From contig CM037878.1 in assembly GCA_021292165.1 (NCBI GenBank), positions 289,774,971-289,838,970 on the forward strand: DNA of 64,000 nt. Direction: 5' to 3'. The notes under the pieces are model-generated. The model saw only the letters and a list, made by a program, of their open reading frames with translations. It did no database searches and was not told the origin of the DNA. The translations under genes and the position numbers were made by a program. Position 1 is the stretch's first letter, and each line of letters starts with the position of its first letter. This document shows positions 22,845 to 33,605 of the stretch, piece by piece. The DNA comes from Shinisaurus crocodilurus (Eukaryota; Chordata; Lepidosauria; Squamata; Shinisauridae).

Positions 22845-23739
22845 AAATCAGTTGAAGGATGGGGAGCAGCCGACTCTGAGCTCCAGTCGAATTCCAAACC
22901 ATGCATTGTATATCTAGCTCAAGACTGGATGGTGCAGAGGCCTCCACACCCACTCTTTGCAGAGGAGAACACCCACCCACCCCGCCTCTATGCAAGTACA
23001 ATTTCACCCCCTTTGTAATCAAGTGGTCTGTCGCTGGGTTAATCTAATTCCTTCTGACGATTTGGCTTGGCAACTCCAGCTCAACGCTGCACGAAAGGGG
23101 GGCGGGAGGGGGGAAGCTTTAGACAGCAAGGCTACCGCCTGGAATAAAAGGCTTAAGTATTTAAGGGTTGCCAAGTGGTTATTAAACAACTTTACCCTCA
23201 AGCCAGGCTTTGATTGACTATAAATAATCCAGCCAGGGGATTCATTTTTAAGGCTCATAAGCACTGCGAGGAGCATGTTTACAAGCTCCTCTTGAGCAAA
23301 TTGTCTCTCATATACAAACGTCATGCAGCAATAACGGGTATTGTCCCCACTCACTTCCCCTCTTAATGCCAAGGAAAGACCAACGGCCCAGTTTACTGTC
23401 TCTGATAGTGCCCAGCAGCAAATGTTTAAGAGAATGTGCATAAAATCATGGGACAATCACTGAGGACTTCCTATTGTTGTCTTAATCAAGTTGGATGGAT
23501 GTCTGCTGGTGATGCTTCCTGTACAGGATATTTGTGGGTGTGATTATTATTAATCTCTGGTGTAGAGAAACAGGAATGGAGGTCTGGCACTTTATTCAGC
23601 TGATCCTAATAAACTGGGTGTTATGCTACGTACTGCTGCTTTGCAGGGGTTTTATATATACGCGTTATATATATATATGCTGTCAGGGCGATATGCATAC
23701 GGTAATAAAAACAAACACAATTAAATGATTTACAAAGAA
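22845..23739. other. no recognised feature
   Basis: A (TA)n patch lies at about 23653-23678. No gene or mobile element recognised. Confidence 0.5.
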
Positions 23740-23920
23740 TTTAAAAGCACCAACAGCAATAATTTAAAAATAATTTTAAAAGGATATATATATATATATA
23801 TATATATTCTTTTAAAATTATTCCTATTTAGATTATTAAATTTCTACATACACATATATAATTTAAATAGGAATAATTTAAAAAATATTTTTAAAATTAT
23901 TGTTGTTGATGCTTTTAAAT
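23740..23920. mobile_element. AT-rich foldback element
   Basis: The left arm tttaaaagcaccaacagcaa pairs with the right arm ttgttgttgatgcttttaaa. Second-level pairing occurs between taggaataattta and taaaattattccta. A (TA)n run (23785-23808) sits in the left half. MITE-like, family not identified. Confidence 0.7.
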
Positions 23921-23995
23921 TATTATTGTAAAGTTTTATTGTGGGGTTTTTTGTTTTTTTAAAGCATACTGTTGCCCTGAGAGCTTCAGCTAGAG

Positions 23996-24132
23996 CAGGG
24001 CTCTCCCAGCCTCGGGTCCCCAGATGTTGCTGGCCTACAGCTCCCAGCGTACCCAGCCAGCATGGCTAATGGCAAGGGATTCTGGGAGCTGTAGTCCAGC
24101 AACATCTGGGGACCCGAGGCTGGAGAGCCCTG
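23996..24132. mobile_element. palindromic hAT-type MITE (family A2)
   Basis: cagggctctcccagcctcgg at the left pairs with the ccgaggctggagagccctg end. Core: ctacagctcccagcgtaccc and its near complement. Flanks agctagag and ggctatac match at five of eight positions, an uncertain duplication. Confidence 0.85.
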
Positions 24133-24300
24133 GGCTATACTCAAACTCAAATGTTTATTAGATGAAGCTCTCTGCGCGGCTCACAACAATCCACAACAAC
24201 ACCGGCTTCCCTGTGGCCCTGCTTCCCCTCTAATCTCTGGGGGGGGGGGGAGAAGGCAGTCCAACTGGAGCAGGCCCCGATGTTCCCTTTTGCCTGCTCC

Positions 24301-24303
24301 TGC

Positions 24304-24351
<48 letters not shown>

Positions 24352-24353
24352 TA
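24301..24353. repeat. (ATC)n microsatellite
   Basis: About 16 atc units. Confidence 0.97.
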
Positions 24354-24379
24354 TTCAGCACAGCTGCCTGCATTTAGAC

Positions 24380-24514
24380 CAGTGCTCTCCAACCTTGGGT
24401 CCCCAGATGTTTTTGGCCTATAACTCCCAGCATGCCCCAGCCAGCTATGCTGGCTGGGGCATGCTGGGAGTTGTAGGCCAAAAACATCTGGGGACCCAAG
24501 GTTGGAGAACACTG
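24380..24514. mobile_element. palindromic hAT-type MITE (family A, 135 bp)
   Basis: Near-perfect 135-bp palindrome with an exact 8-bp target duplication atttagac at 24372-24379 and 24515-24522. Very similar to the copies at 32685, 50838, 53607 and 63746, so the family spread fairly recently. Confidence 0.95.
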
Positions 24515-24522
24515 ATTTAGAC

Positions 24523-25008
24523 CTTCCTTTGGGGTGTGGCTCTGGGGCCTGCCATGGTGAGACCCTGCTCCAGGATGCCACTGCTGGTGCTTACATTCTG
24601 CAAAGCCAAGGCTCGCTGAAAAGCCTTGTCTTGTGAAGGGGGATGTCCCACTCAGGCACGGTCCATTCCACATTCAGACTTAACGTTCCCGGCCGCCCAT
24701 CTCTCCGGTCCACGTTTCGGCCGGCGGCCCTCTCACAGCCCGAGAGTCTGCCCTGCCTGTACCTTGGTGTGCGCTGTACTGGAACGCCCGGCTGCTGTTA
24801 TGAGATGTTTCAAGGGAGAGAGGCAAAATGCCCCATTTTAAAAAAAAAACTTTTTAAAGTATTCAGAATGTGCCGGAGTATGAGTTTACCAAATTTCAGC
24901 TTTCCATGTATTGGGGGATTGCCGTAACCCGTTTTATACCTCTTTCCATCTGTGTGGCCCAAACATCTTTTTGTGATACAGATGTTATATCTTATTATTT
25001 ATATAGCA
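24523..25008. other. no recognised feature
   Basis: No splice-bounded coding signal or repeat family recognised. Confidence 0.45.
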
Positions 25009-25108
25009 CAGCTTCCCCAACCTGGCGCCTTCCAGATGTGTTGGACTACAACTCCCATAATACCCAACCAGCATGACCCATGCTGGCTGGGGATGATAGG
25101 AGTTGCAT
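25009..25108. mobile_element. MITE family C copy, one end degraded
   Basis: cagcttccccaacctggcgc followed by ttggactacaactcccataa. The right arm gctggctggggatgatagga breaks off before the terminal repeat. Confidence 0.72.
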
Positions 25109-25269
25109 GATATAACATTTATGTGCTCACAGCCCCTTCACATACGTGATTTTGGTAATCCTTACAACAACATTGTAAAGTAGGCCATTCTCATCCTCCT
25201 CCTCCTCCTCTTACAGATGAAGCTATGGAGAGATTCCAATATTCCCAGAGCTTCTGTGTCTTGCTTTAG

Positions 25270-25860
25270 AGTCACTGGCAGACTCCCAAAGCAGTTACTT
25301 TATTCCCAACTCAAGGACGGAAAGCGGCAGGGCTTTTTTTCTGGTGGAACTCACCGGAACTGAGTTCCAGCACCTTTTCTTCTATTAATTGCATTACAAT
25401 TTAATCGCCATCTACTCCCGAGGAAATGTAATCCAAGAGTTCCGGTACCCTTTTCTCCAGAAAAAAAGCACTGGAAAGCGGAATATCGGTGGTCAGTATA
25501 AGAAGTTTAAAGATGTTCTCAAGGCTAATCTTAAAAAATGCAATATAAACATCGAGGAGTGGGAAGCTCTGGCCCATGAAAGGCCTTTCACAAAGGTTCC
25601 ATGGACTTTGAAGAAGCCCGAGTGCAAGGTGAAAGGGAGAAACGTGCTAAGCGAAAAGCACGTCAAACGAATCCTTTACAGGACCATCTTCCATCCGGTA
25701 ACCTGTGTCCTCACTGTGGGAAGCTGTGTGGATCTAGAATTGGCCTCCACAGTCACTTACGGACCCATCGCTAGAGTCTACACAATTTTATACAATTTCC
25801 TTTTTATATAATCTTCTTTTTGTAATTTTATCCTGGAAGACAATCTTACTCAGTCACGAG
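25270..25860 (+). mobile_element. RTE-like LINE 3' end, split by a MITE
   Basis: Encodes the C-terminal part of a non-LTR ORF2 (GGQYKKFKDVLKANLKKCNI, then EEWEALAHERPF), with the terminal zinc-finger-like region CPHCGKLCGSRIGLHSHLRTH out of frame. It ends at a tcactcgtgactgag-type tail near 25855. A second copy lies at 29871-30290. A 147-bp MITE sits at 25328-25474. Clade assignment to RTE is tentative. Confidence 0.8.
25328..25474. mobile_element. hAT-type MITE (family E)
   Basis: The ends cagggctttttttctgg and ccagaaaaaaagcactg are inverted, with an exact 8-bp duplication gaaagcgg at 25320-25327 and 25475-25482. The paralogous LINE copy near 29916 shows a single gaaagcgg with no insertion, i.e. 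the empty site. Confidence 0.95.
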
Positions 25861-25864
25861 TGAT

Positions 25865-27055
25865 TGCCTACTACTACTATACTTAAACAATATGGGGGGG
25901 GGGGGAAGGGGACCCCTACAATCATTTGGTTAGGAAGAAGAGCTCTACAGAGCTGAAGTTGATTTACAAAGCTGACATGATGACTTAAAGCCTAAATGAG
26001 GATTATGGGTAGTTCTCTCAAGAAAGCAATTATCTCGCATTTGATGTTGCAGTTAATGTTTAATATTTGTCCTTTGATGTTCCAGCTTACGATTACATAT
26101 TTTTCATAATATGCATGACCCGGCTATATATCGCCCATATTTTTAGTTCCCACCATGTCAACTCGGTTTATCCTCCAATATGCTTCGATATGTCACGCAC
26201 GCTTACAAGACAGTCCGGTGGTTATTCACACCCCATTGCGATGCAGGTCACAATCGCAGCCCTCTGATGAGCCCTCCAGGTCTCCGTGACGCGTGACGCA
26301 CGTCCCCTCTGCACCATCTTGGCCCTCAGGGCTGTGGTCCGACTATGCAAGCCACTGGAGCGGCTGCTTCGGGGCGGCAGCATTCGGAAAGGCACCTGTG
26401 AACTTTGAGAGGCACTCCCAGCAGTCCATGCACACTTGCACAGCTCCCGATGAAGTGGTCACCCTTTACCTCAGACAAGGACAACGAGGACCAACTCGGG
26501 TTATTGGAAAAAGGTTTATTGTGCACAATAGGTCCTGCGGACTGTGTCGCAAAGCAGAACCCCGGGCGGGGCTTTTACAACCACTTTTATAGCATACCTA
26601 AGTCTGGTCATTTGGCAACAGTTCTTTACATTGGTCAGCAAGCTCAAGACAAAAGGGGGGTTTGCTTTAGGGGAGGGGGATTTCCTTACAAGGAGACAGG
26701 AAGATGATCTTACAATCAAGCAGCTGCTAGGTATTTTCTTATCTTGGTCAGGTAGGCAGGGTGAGACAGCAAAACACTTCAACCTTTGTGAATCAACATT
26801 ACCATTGACGGCCATTGTCAGTTATTGCCACAGTCATTACCAGCCATTGACTACATTCTTTTAGTATTAGTCATCACCCTGGCAATCTGTCCACATGCCT
26901 GGCTAAGTTTTTCTTTTAACTCTTTCGTTTCCTTCACCAGGAAGACAATTAAGAGCCAAAGTAAACATCATTTACATACGTATTGATACGTACATCTGTC
27001 TTTTCCTTCCTGATGATGGAATTCAAGGCCATGTCTATACAGGAAGGTTCCCAAG
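25865..27055. other. possible minus-strand LTR remnant, otherwise nothing
   Basis: 26500-26900 has a reverse-strand polyA-like tttattgtgcacaataggtc followed by GC-rich sequence, weakly reminiscent of an LTR R/U3 region. No partner LTR or retroviral gene seen. A poly-G run is at 25894-25904. Confidence 0.3.
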
Positions 27056-27059
27056 CAGC

Positions 27060-27232
27060 GGTTAGACTGGATTCAAATCCCTACTCAGCCATGGTTCTCA
27101 CTGGGCGATTCTGGGTGCAGTCACGATCACTCAGTCTAACCTACCTTGCAAGGTTGTTGTGAGGATAAAATAGGGTGTAACCAGTTATGCCACCTTGTGG
27201 CCCTTGGAGGAAGAGCAGGGTACAAATGCAGT
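27060..27232 (+). mobile_element. tRNA-derived SINE, strongly diverged
   Basis: Body motifs ctactcagccatggttctca, ctaacctaccttgcaaggtt and gttgtgaggataaaataggg remain. The head is degraded beyond clear box A. Confidence 0.75.
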
Positions 27233-27234
27233 CC

Positions 27235-28028
27235 CAGTATATCCTCCTCCTCCTCCCATCCAAGCAGTGACCAGACCTGCTGAGTTTCAGCAGGAGAGCT
27301 GTACCATATGCCTGCCCTGGGACTTCATTAACACTGTAAAAGCACCCAGGCCAATATTAGAGGAAACAATTTTTAAAGCACAGTAGACTCCAGAGCGCCT
27401 GCCCAAATTAGGAACAAAAACGAGATACTGGCAAAGCAAGGCTCGTTGCACGCAGATTTGGTAGCCTCAAAGTGGCGGTTCTTCTATTTAATACTGAGCC
27501 TGCCCCGGTCTGATTTTTAGAGCAAACGGGGCATAAGAAATATAAGGGCTGGGGGGGGGGGGTGGCGCTACCACCTGTGCTTGCAGCACAATGCCTGCCT
27601 GCTGGTTAATTGAACCGCTAAAGAAGTTCTTCATGTGTTCCCCATGCCAGACTGCCGCCGGCCTTTGCAAGACAGCAATACAAGCGCCAGCAGCTTGGAT
27701 GAAAAGCTCATAGCCAAAATGTCAACTTGTACTTGTAATAGCTGAAAGAAGAGAGAAGTGCTGGCGCTGAGCCTTGCCTTAATCCTGCATGCTCTCATAC
27801 GGAAGCCATTTCCTAAAGTTTGCCAGCTTTTTTACCCACCCCGGCTCCTGTGCCTTTAACAGCAGCTTGACCATCTTATCCCCATTGTCCTGAAACACAT
27901 CATCACCACCTGCTGATGAAGCTGCTGTTAAAGGCACAGGAATAGGGCAAGGTGGAGCTTCCCCCCCCCCCCGGTCAGTTGGCAACCCCTGGCCTTTCTC
28001 CCAAATCCCTAATATGCATGGCTTGTCT
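27235..28028. other. no gene recognised; local inverted repeat
   Basis: Poly-G (27551-27562) and poly-C (27961-27972) runs. cctgtgcctttaacagcagc at about 27847 and gctgctgttaaaggcacagg at about 27921 form a ~20-bp inverted repeat separated by ~54 bp. Confidence 0.55.
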
Positions 28029-28036
28029 GTGGCTAC

Positions 28037-28702
28037 CAGGGATGTTGAAGAGTCCTTGGTTTCGAGTCACGAGTCAAGTCACGAGTCTTTGGACCCGAGT
28101 CTCGAGTCCGAGTCCTTGGTCCAAAATGGTGACTCACGAGTCACGAGTCACTCCCAAAGCTGACTCCACGAGTCCCTATTAAAATCAATGGGGTTTTTTC
28201 CCAACAAAATAAGGCTATTTCAGATGTGTGGCTTAAATAAATTCTAGGCACAAGTGTGCCTTTTTATTTCAAAACTCTGCAACTGATTTTGGCAAGAACA
28301 GACCAGGCAGACAAACCCAAAATAACCAGGCAGGCAGAGGAGACAGGGAACCCCAAAGCAGGCAGGCAGAGGCGTTTGTCTTGGACAATTCAAACTGTGG
28401 AACTGGTTAAGAAGAGACCAGGCAGGCAGAGGAGGCTGGGAACCCCAAACAGGCAGGCAGAGGCAGCCAAACCCAAAATGTCTGAAAGGTTGCATTTTAG
28501 GGAAATGATTTTTAAAAAATAAACTTGCTGTACTTCCTAAAACCTATCCATGTTGCATTTGAGGAACACGGTTTTGGAACCCGAGTCCTTGGTCTCGAGT
28601 CTCGAGTCCCATTAAAAATATTGGGACTCGAGTCTGACTTGAGTCAGAAGGGGGACTCAGCAGTCCAACTCACGAGTCCTGGAGTCCGAGTCCCCATCCC
28701 TG
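28037..28702. mobile_element. hAT-type non-autonomous element with CGAGTC subterminal arrays
   Basis: Terminal repeats cagggatg and catccctg, with an exact 8-bp duplication gtggctac at 28029-28036 and 28703-28710. Both ends are packed with acgagtc, cgagtcc and gagtc words. The middle has two related ~120-bp segments rich in aggcaggcagagg. No transposase frame. Confidence 0.92.
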
Positions 28703-28710
28703 GTGGCTAC

Positions 28711-29425
28711 TCAGTAGGAAGGAGAATTCATGCTACACATGCTCAGAGGCACCTCCACACTCCCAAGTATTACCAGCAGCAAAACTCCAAGTGAACCATA
28801 ATGAGGCTAGATTGCACCTTTGCTTCCGGCAGCGCAGGATGCAAATTCCTCACCCCGCCCTATTCCAGCCTCAAAATCAGCACGCTCAGTTTTCAACAGT
28901 TTGCACATGTAAGCTGGGGATGCTGGAGAAATCCAGATTTCTATGAATCCAACCTGCAGATTCTGGAGCAGAACTGGCTTTTCCTGAGTCATGGACCTGC
29001 GGACCAGTCTTTCACTTTTGGGGTGGGATTTGCACTAATTCTCATTAACTAACGTGCATTTCCGCAAGTGCGCAATACTGCCGATGCGAATAAGTGTAAG
29101 CAGGACGAAATTCTGTTTTAAAAAAAATCAGATTCCATCAAAAGACGCCTGACAAGCCGTGAAACGCAGACGGAATGGATTTAACAAAATCCGTGCAACC
29201 CTAACATAGACGGAGGCTCCCAGGGGTGAAATATAGATTTCCCCTGGAGTCTCATCCTCACACGCTTCAAATAAGCAGATGTTTTCATAGCTGAAAGCTG
29301 CCCTTCCCATGTCTGACCATGATCAACATTGTAGTAAATTTTCCCTTTAACACTTTTGCTCTTCGGTGAAAGAGAGGATCTGCTTTTTCTCCCCACAAGT
29401 ACGTTCTCGCCATATAATCTAGAGC
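28711..29425. other. no recognised feature
   Basis: No gene or repeat family recognised. Confidence 0.45.
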
Positions 29426-29542
29426 AGTGTTCTCCAACCTTGGGCCCCCAGATGTTTTTGGCCTACAACTCCCAGCATGCCCCAGCCAGCAGGAAGGAAG
29501 AACATTTTGGCCTACAACTCCCAGCATGCCCCAGCCAGCATA
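29426..29542. mobile_element. rearranged MITE family A: left arm duplicated in direct orientation
   Basis: The left arm (cagtgttctccaaccttggg to gccccagccagc) is followed, after aggaaggaagaacatt, by a second direct copy of ttggcctacaactcccagca and the rest of the arm. The usual inverted right arm is absent. Confidence 0.82.
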
Positions 29543-29545
29543 GAA

Positions 29546-29870
29546 CAGCCCAGTCACAAGAGTGGATAAGAAGCAGCTGTCTGCAGCTCTCCTATATTTT
29601 GCATGGAAGTGACATTTATAGATAGTCCATGTTTCGCAGGCATACAATAAAGTTGGTAATACAATGGCTTCATAAACCAGTGTTTTGGTCTTCTTACAAA
29701 TATCCCGATCCTCGAACACTCTATGTTTCATTCGAGAAAATGCGGCACTTGCGGAGCTCAGACGATGCTGGATTTCACTGTCGATGTTAGCTGTAACAGA
29801 AAGATAGCTGCCAAGATAGAGAAAATGATCGACATTTTCCAGTATTGTCCCGCCAAGCTGGATAGTAACT
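29546..29870 (-). mobile_element. RTE-like LINE, inverted upstream segment
   Basis: The minus strand encodes the thumb/connection part of a non-LTR ORF2 (VTIQLGGTILENVDHFLYLG, then DSEIQHRLSSASAAFSRMKH and ETWTIY). It abuts the plus-strand 3' part at 29871, so the two halves of one element lie head to head. Confidence 0.8.
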
Positions 29871-30290
29871 CCCAAAGCAGTTACTTTACTCCCAACTCAA
29901 GGATGGAAAGCGGAATATCGGTGGTCAATATAAGAGGTTTAAAGATGTTCATAAGGCTAATCTAAAAAAATGCAATATAAACATCGAAAACTGGGAAGCT
30001 CTGGCCCATGAACGATCTAAATGGAGGTTGGCCTTTCACAAAGGTTCCATGGACTTTGAAGAAGCCCGAGTGCAAGGTGAAAGGGAGAAACGTGCTAAGC
30101 GAAAAGCACGTCAAATGAATCCTTTACAGGACCATCTTCTATCTGGTAACCTGTGTCCTCACTGTGGGAAGCTGTGTGGATCTAGAATTGGCCTCCACAG
30201 TCACTTACGGACCCATCGCTAGAGTCTACACAATCTTCTTTAGAATTTCCTCCTTTTATCCCGGAAGACAATCTTACTCGGTCACGAGTG
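29871..30290 (+). mobile_element. RTE-like LINE 3' end
   Basis: In-frame C-terminal tail MDFEEARVQGEREKRAKRKA followed by a terminal zinc-finger-like CPHCGKLCGSRIGLHSHLRT. It matches 25475-25860 without the MITE. The upstream frame is broken by shifts. Confidence 0.83.
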
Positions 30291-30299
30291 ATCGCCTGA

Positions 30300-31210
30300 T
30301 GATGATGATATTTTGCATGCAGGATGTAGAAGCTCTGCCCAGGGCCACTTGGCTCTTTCTAGTCTCCAATGCAGTTACAAGGGCTTCTCAGTGGAAGCCC
30401 CACCGGTAAACCAATGGTGAAAGTGTTACTACGAAGGTATCCTATGAAAATTGCTACTGCATTTTATTGAATGGATCCCTGGTTTCCATACAGTTGCTGC
30501 CTATGCTGGCTTCTTCTGATTGACTAACCCATCATATGAGCAGCCAATCTGGGGGCAGGTTTGTTAGGGTTCTCCTGATGCTGTAGGACAAGCAGAGCCT
30601 GCCTGTGTGCTTGCTTCTGCACCCCACCCAACCTGTACAGATTATTTCAAAGGCAGTGTAAGCCTCCAGCATTCTCTGTTCTTTTTTTTTTAAATTAAAA
30701 AACAATCAATTAAGCAGAACGCTAAGATAGGAATGACCAACACAATATCAACTCAGTTATTTTTCCTTCTTCCCTTCTCCCTTTTTCAAGTATACCACAA
30801 TGGACCCTCCACACATACAATTCCAGGAATCTCTCGATGCCAGGACATCTAATATTATCATATCACTTTTCATCACCTGACCCATCTCTCCCTTTCTACA
30901 TCTGTATAACTTAAGGGGAAACTTATCAAATAAATATAGAGCTCCATCTCTCCAATCTACTGCACATTTCTTCTTCTTTTTTTTATCAACCTATGTCAAA
31001 AAGACGAAATTACTTTTTGAGAATATCGCCTTTGAAATTTGGGAGTGCAGCTTGCTTTACTCTGGATGGATATTTTTATCCATACGGATTAGTTCCCGCA
31101 CTTGGTCACAGCAGCGTTTTATGCGGGTGCGTTTCCAGGAACACGCTAGCTGGATTTTTGCTGCTGTTAGCCAAAGGTCGATAACAACTTTTTAATATAT
31201 ATCTGTGCGG
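30300..31210. other. no recognised feature
   Basis: A poly-T/A patch lies near 30682-30710. A pyrimidine-rich part (30750-30990) could be an old LINE fragment, but no frame supports it. Confidence 0.4.
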
Positions 31211-31211
31211 C

Positions 31212-31254
31212 GGGCAGATTTCATAGATCATAGAGTTGGAAGGAGCCTACAAGC
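31212..31254 (-). mobile_element. fragment of the CR1-like tail (5S-SINE or CR1)
   Basis: cagatttcatagatcataga followed by gttggaaggagcctacaag. It then breaks off. Confidence 0.65.
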
Positions 31255-31665
31255 CTGTGACACCCAGTAACACTGCAATCGGGTCCAAAGGGGCCACGTA
31301 TCCCAGGGATGGGCAGCCACTTTCATCTCAAGGGCCAGATTCAATTCTGGAGAAGTTCTTGAGGGCTGCACTCTAATGGTGGGCGGAGCTGAAGGCAAAG
31401 AGGGCGGAGCAATAGGCAAAAGGGGGTAGGGCCCCAAATCCAAAAAGTGTCAGCATATTGTAGCTTCAAGCTGTTACTGCAACTGAACCTTAGAAGAGGC
31501 ATTTTAACCTTTTTGAATAGCAGGGGGCGGCGGGCACTGCATAAAAGTTGGGGAACCACTAAACCATTGGTGGTTGGGGGGAAAGTGTGGGGCAGGGGAG
31601 GGGTGTGTGGCCTTCTGGGGAATTTCCCCCCCCCCCCGTAAGGCTGGATTGGGACCCCAGGAAGG

Positions 31666-31835
31666 CAGGACCGGTGCAAGGCAGTTTGGTGCCCTAGGCA
31701 AGATCAGATATTTAGCGCCCCCCCCCTTCCCACTTGAGAGTGCTGTGTTGTTTTTTTTCAAGGCGTTTCTGGCACCCCCTTTAGCCCTGCGCCCTAGGCG
31801 GCTGCCTAGTTGGCCTAATGGTAGCACCGGCCCTG
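31666..31835. mobile_element. hAT-type MITE (family F)
   Basis: Starts caggaccggtgcaaggc and ends ggtagcaccggccctg. Exact 8-bp duplication caggaagg at 31658-31665 and 31836-31843. The same family occurs at 33734-33898 and 36421-36720. Confidence 0.93.
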
Positions 31836-31995
31836 CAGGAAGGCCGGATTTGGTGTAGGTTGTCATGGTTGCAATGCAGGACCTTTTTGGTGGTGGCACC
31901 CTAGGTTCTGAAAAGATCTGGGGCTCAGGCCCACAGGACAAAAAAAAAAAAAAAAGCACACATATGCACATGCTAATTTACAGATGCTCTAAAGT

Positions 31996-31998
<3 letters not shown>

Positions 31999-32027
<29 letters not shown>
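31999..32027. repeat. (GT)n microsatellite
   Basis: Uninterrupted tg/gt repeat of about 14 units. Confidence 0.95.
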
Positions 32028-32059
32028 CTGTAAAGGACCCTGTCTCCTAGGGACACCCC

Positions 32060-32315
32060 TATTTGTAAAAAGGGATGTATGGACAGGGGAGAGGAAGGCA
32101 TTTGATTTCAGGAAAAAAGAACAGGTAGAAAGATTCAAAGGGTGGGCAGCAGGAGGTGAAGCACCTGTGAGCAAAAAGCCCGCTCATCCAGGGGGGGATC
32201 AGATGCAGCAGAGATCCTCAGGGCCCCTGTACCTTTCTTTCAGCAAGTGCCCCTGGGGAGCAGGGTGGTGGGGGCGGATGGCCTCCCGGAGATTCGGGGC
32301 TCCAAATGAAAGAGT
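32060..32315 (+). repeat. dispersed repeat family X, copy 1
   Basis: atttgtaaaaagggatgtat, ggacaggggagaggaaggca and cagagatcctcagggcccct match 60893-61142 in order over ~250 bp. Identity not recognised. Confidence 0.75.
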
Positions 32316-32684
32316 AAGGGCTGACACACTGCCTCTGACAGCGCCCTCCTTCGCGGAGCTCCCTCCCTTGAAATGCCGGCCGGCCAGGCTCACGACAACC
32401 TTGGGCAAAGGGACCTCTGGTGGGTCCCCTCCTCAGTCAGTGGACCCCCTGGTCGTTCCCTGTTGGTGGCAGGCAGAAGCAGGAGCCTGGTGGCCATTTT
32501 AATTCCCCACAGTGCCCGCCCGCCCCCCAGAGTTATGCTACATCACAGGCACTGTGGGAAATCCCTGCGGCAGCTGAATCTCAAAGCGCTGGGCTGGGGA
32601 AATGTTTCGAAGGGGGCTGCGCAGGTTTCAGCAGTGGGCACTGCTGTGCTGGCACACACTCTTGGGATTTTCAGGAGTCTGGGG

Positions 32685-32819
32685 CAGTGTTCTCCAACCT
32701 TGGGTCCCCAGATGTTTTTGGCCTACAACTCTCAGCATGCCCCAGCCAGCTATGCTGGCTGGGGCGTGCTGGGAGTTGTAGGCCAAAAACATCTGGGGAC
32801 CCAAGGTTGGAGAGCACTG
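32685..32819. mobile_element. palindromic hAT-type MITE (family A, 135 bp)
   Basis: Near-perfect palindrome with the exact 8-bp duplication gtctgggg at 32677-32684 and 32820-32827. Confidence 0.95.
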
Positions 32820-32827
32820 GTCTGGGG

Positions 32828-33385
32828 GGGGGGAGATGTATTTGTTTCCAGAGGCCCTGGGAGCGCTGTCAAAAAAGAGGGTTTCCTTTTCACCATGGTG
32901 TTTGATTGCAAGAGGCAGTCCACAGTTCTTCCTGGTTTCATCGCCTCCGGCCCTTCCACCTTGGGAGAAAGGCGGGACATGAATCTGCAGATAAAACCAA
33001 CTCCAAGAGAATCAGCATTAAGGAGCAACTCGAGCGGTGGGGTGGGGGTGGGGTGGGGTGGGCTAAAAACAACTTTGGATCTCCTTCCAAATGCGCAGGT
33101 TTTGCTAGCGTCATCACGTGCGCTGGCCGGGCAGGGCATGGGATCCTCTTGTCCGGTTCATCCGGGCACTAGGATTTCCCGGTGTCCCCCAAGCATCTGC
33201 GTAAGGGGCCCACGTGGGCCTCTGTGACCTTGGGCACATCGACCGGCCCCTGTTGCCGTCCTCCTGCCAGCGGGGAGGGGGAAGCCGGGTCACCGGAGCA
33301 TCATGCTGCGCTGCCGATGTGCTGAAGCAGCCCTAAAAATAGACAGCAGCAGAGCCAGGAGAGAGAGAGAGAGAGCCACGCTGTG
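32828..33385. other. no recognised feature
   Basis: GC-rich with a (GGTGG) patch near 33039. No gene recognised. Confidence 0.45.
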
Positions 33386-33387
33386 TG

Positions 33388-33560
33388 GCGGGCAGATTTC
33401 TGAATAGAGTTGGAAGGAGCCTACAATACAAGGCCATCGAGTCCAACCCCCTGCTCAAGGCAGGGAACTAGAGGAGGGGGGTCTCCCATCCAAGTCATCA
33501 CCAGGCCTGACCCTGCTTAGCTTTTCCACACTCAAGACAAGCTGAGCCAGCGCGAGCCAC
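33388..33560 (-). mobile_element. 5S-rRNA-derived SINE with CR1-like tail
   Basis: CR1-like tail at the left (gagttggaaggagcctacaa), 5S-like head at the right (ggtctcccatccaagtcatc and tgaccctgcttagctttt, reverse strand). Lies head to head with the next copy, ~46 bp apart. Confidence 0.88.
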
Positions 33561-33605
33561 AGATGGAGAGCCCCAGCACACTTCCGGCCGCTTCTGCTGT
33601 AAATC

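Noticed and set aside
26440..26900. Endogenous retroviral LTR on the minus strand
   Set aside because: Only a reverse tttatt signal and composition support it. No paired LTR or retroviral gene. Kept as a weak note only.
32373..33227. 284-codon open frame, the longest in the window
   Set aside because: It reads straight through a palindromic MITE (32685-32819) and low-complexity sequence. No recognisable domain.
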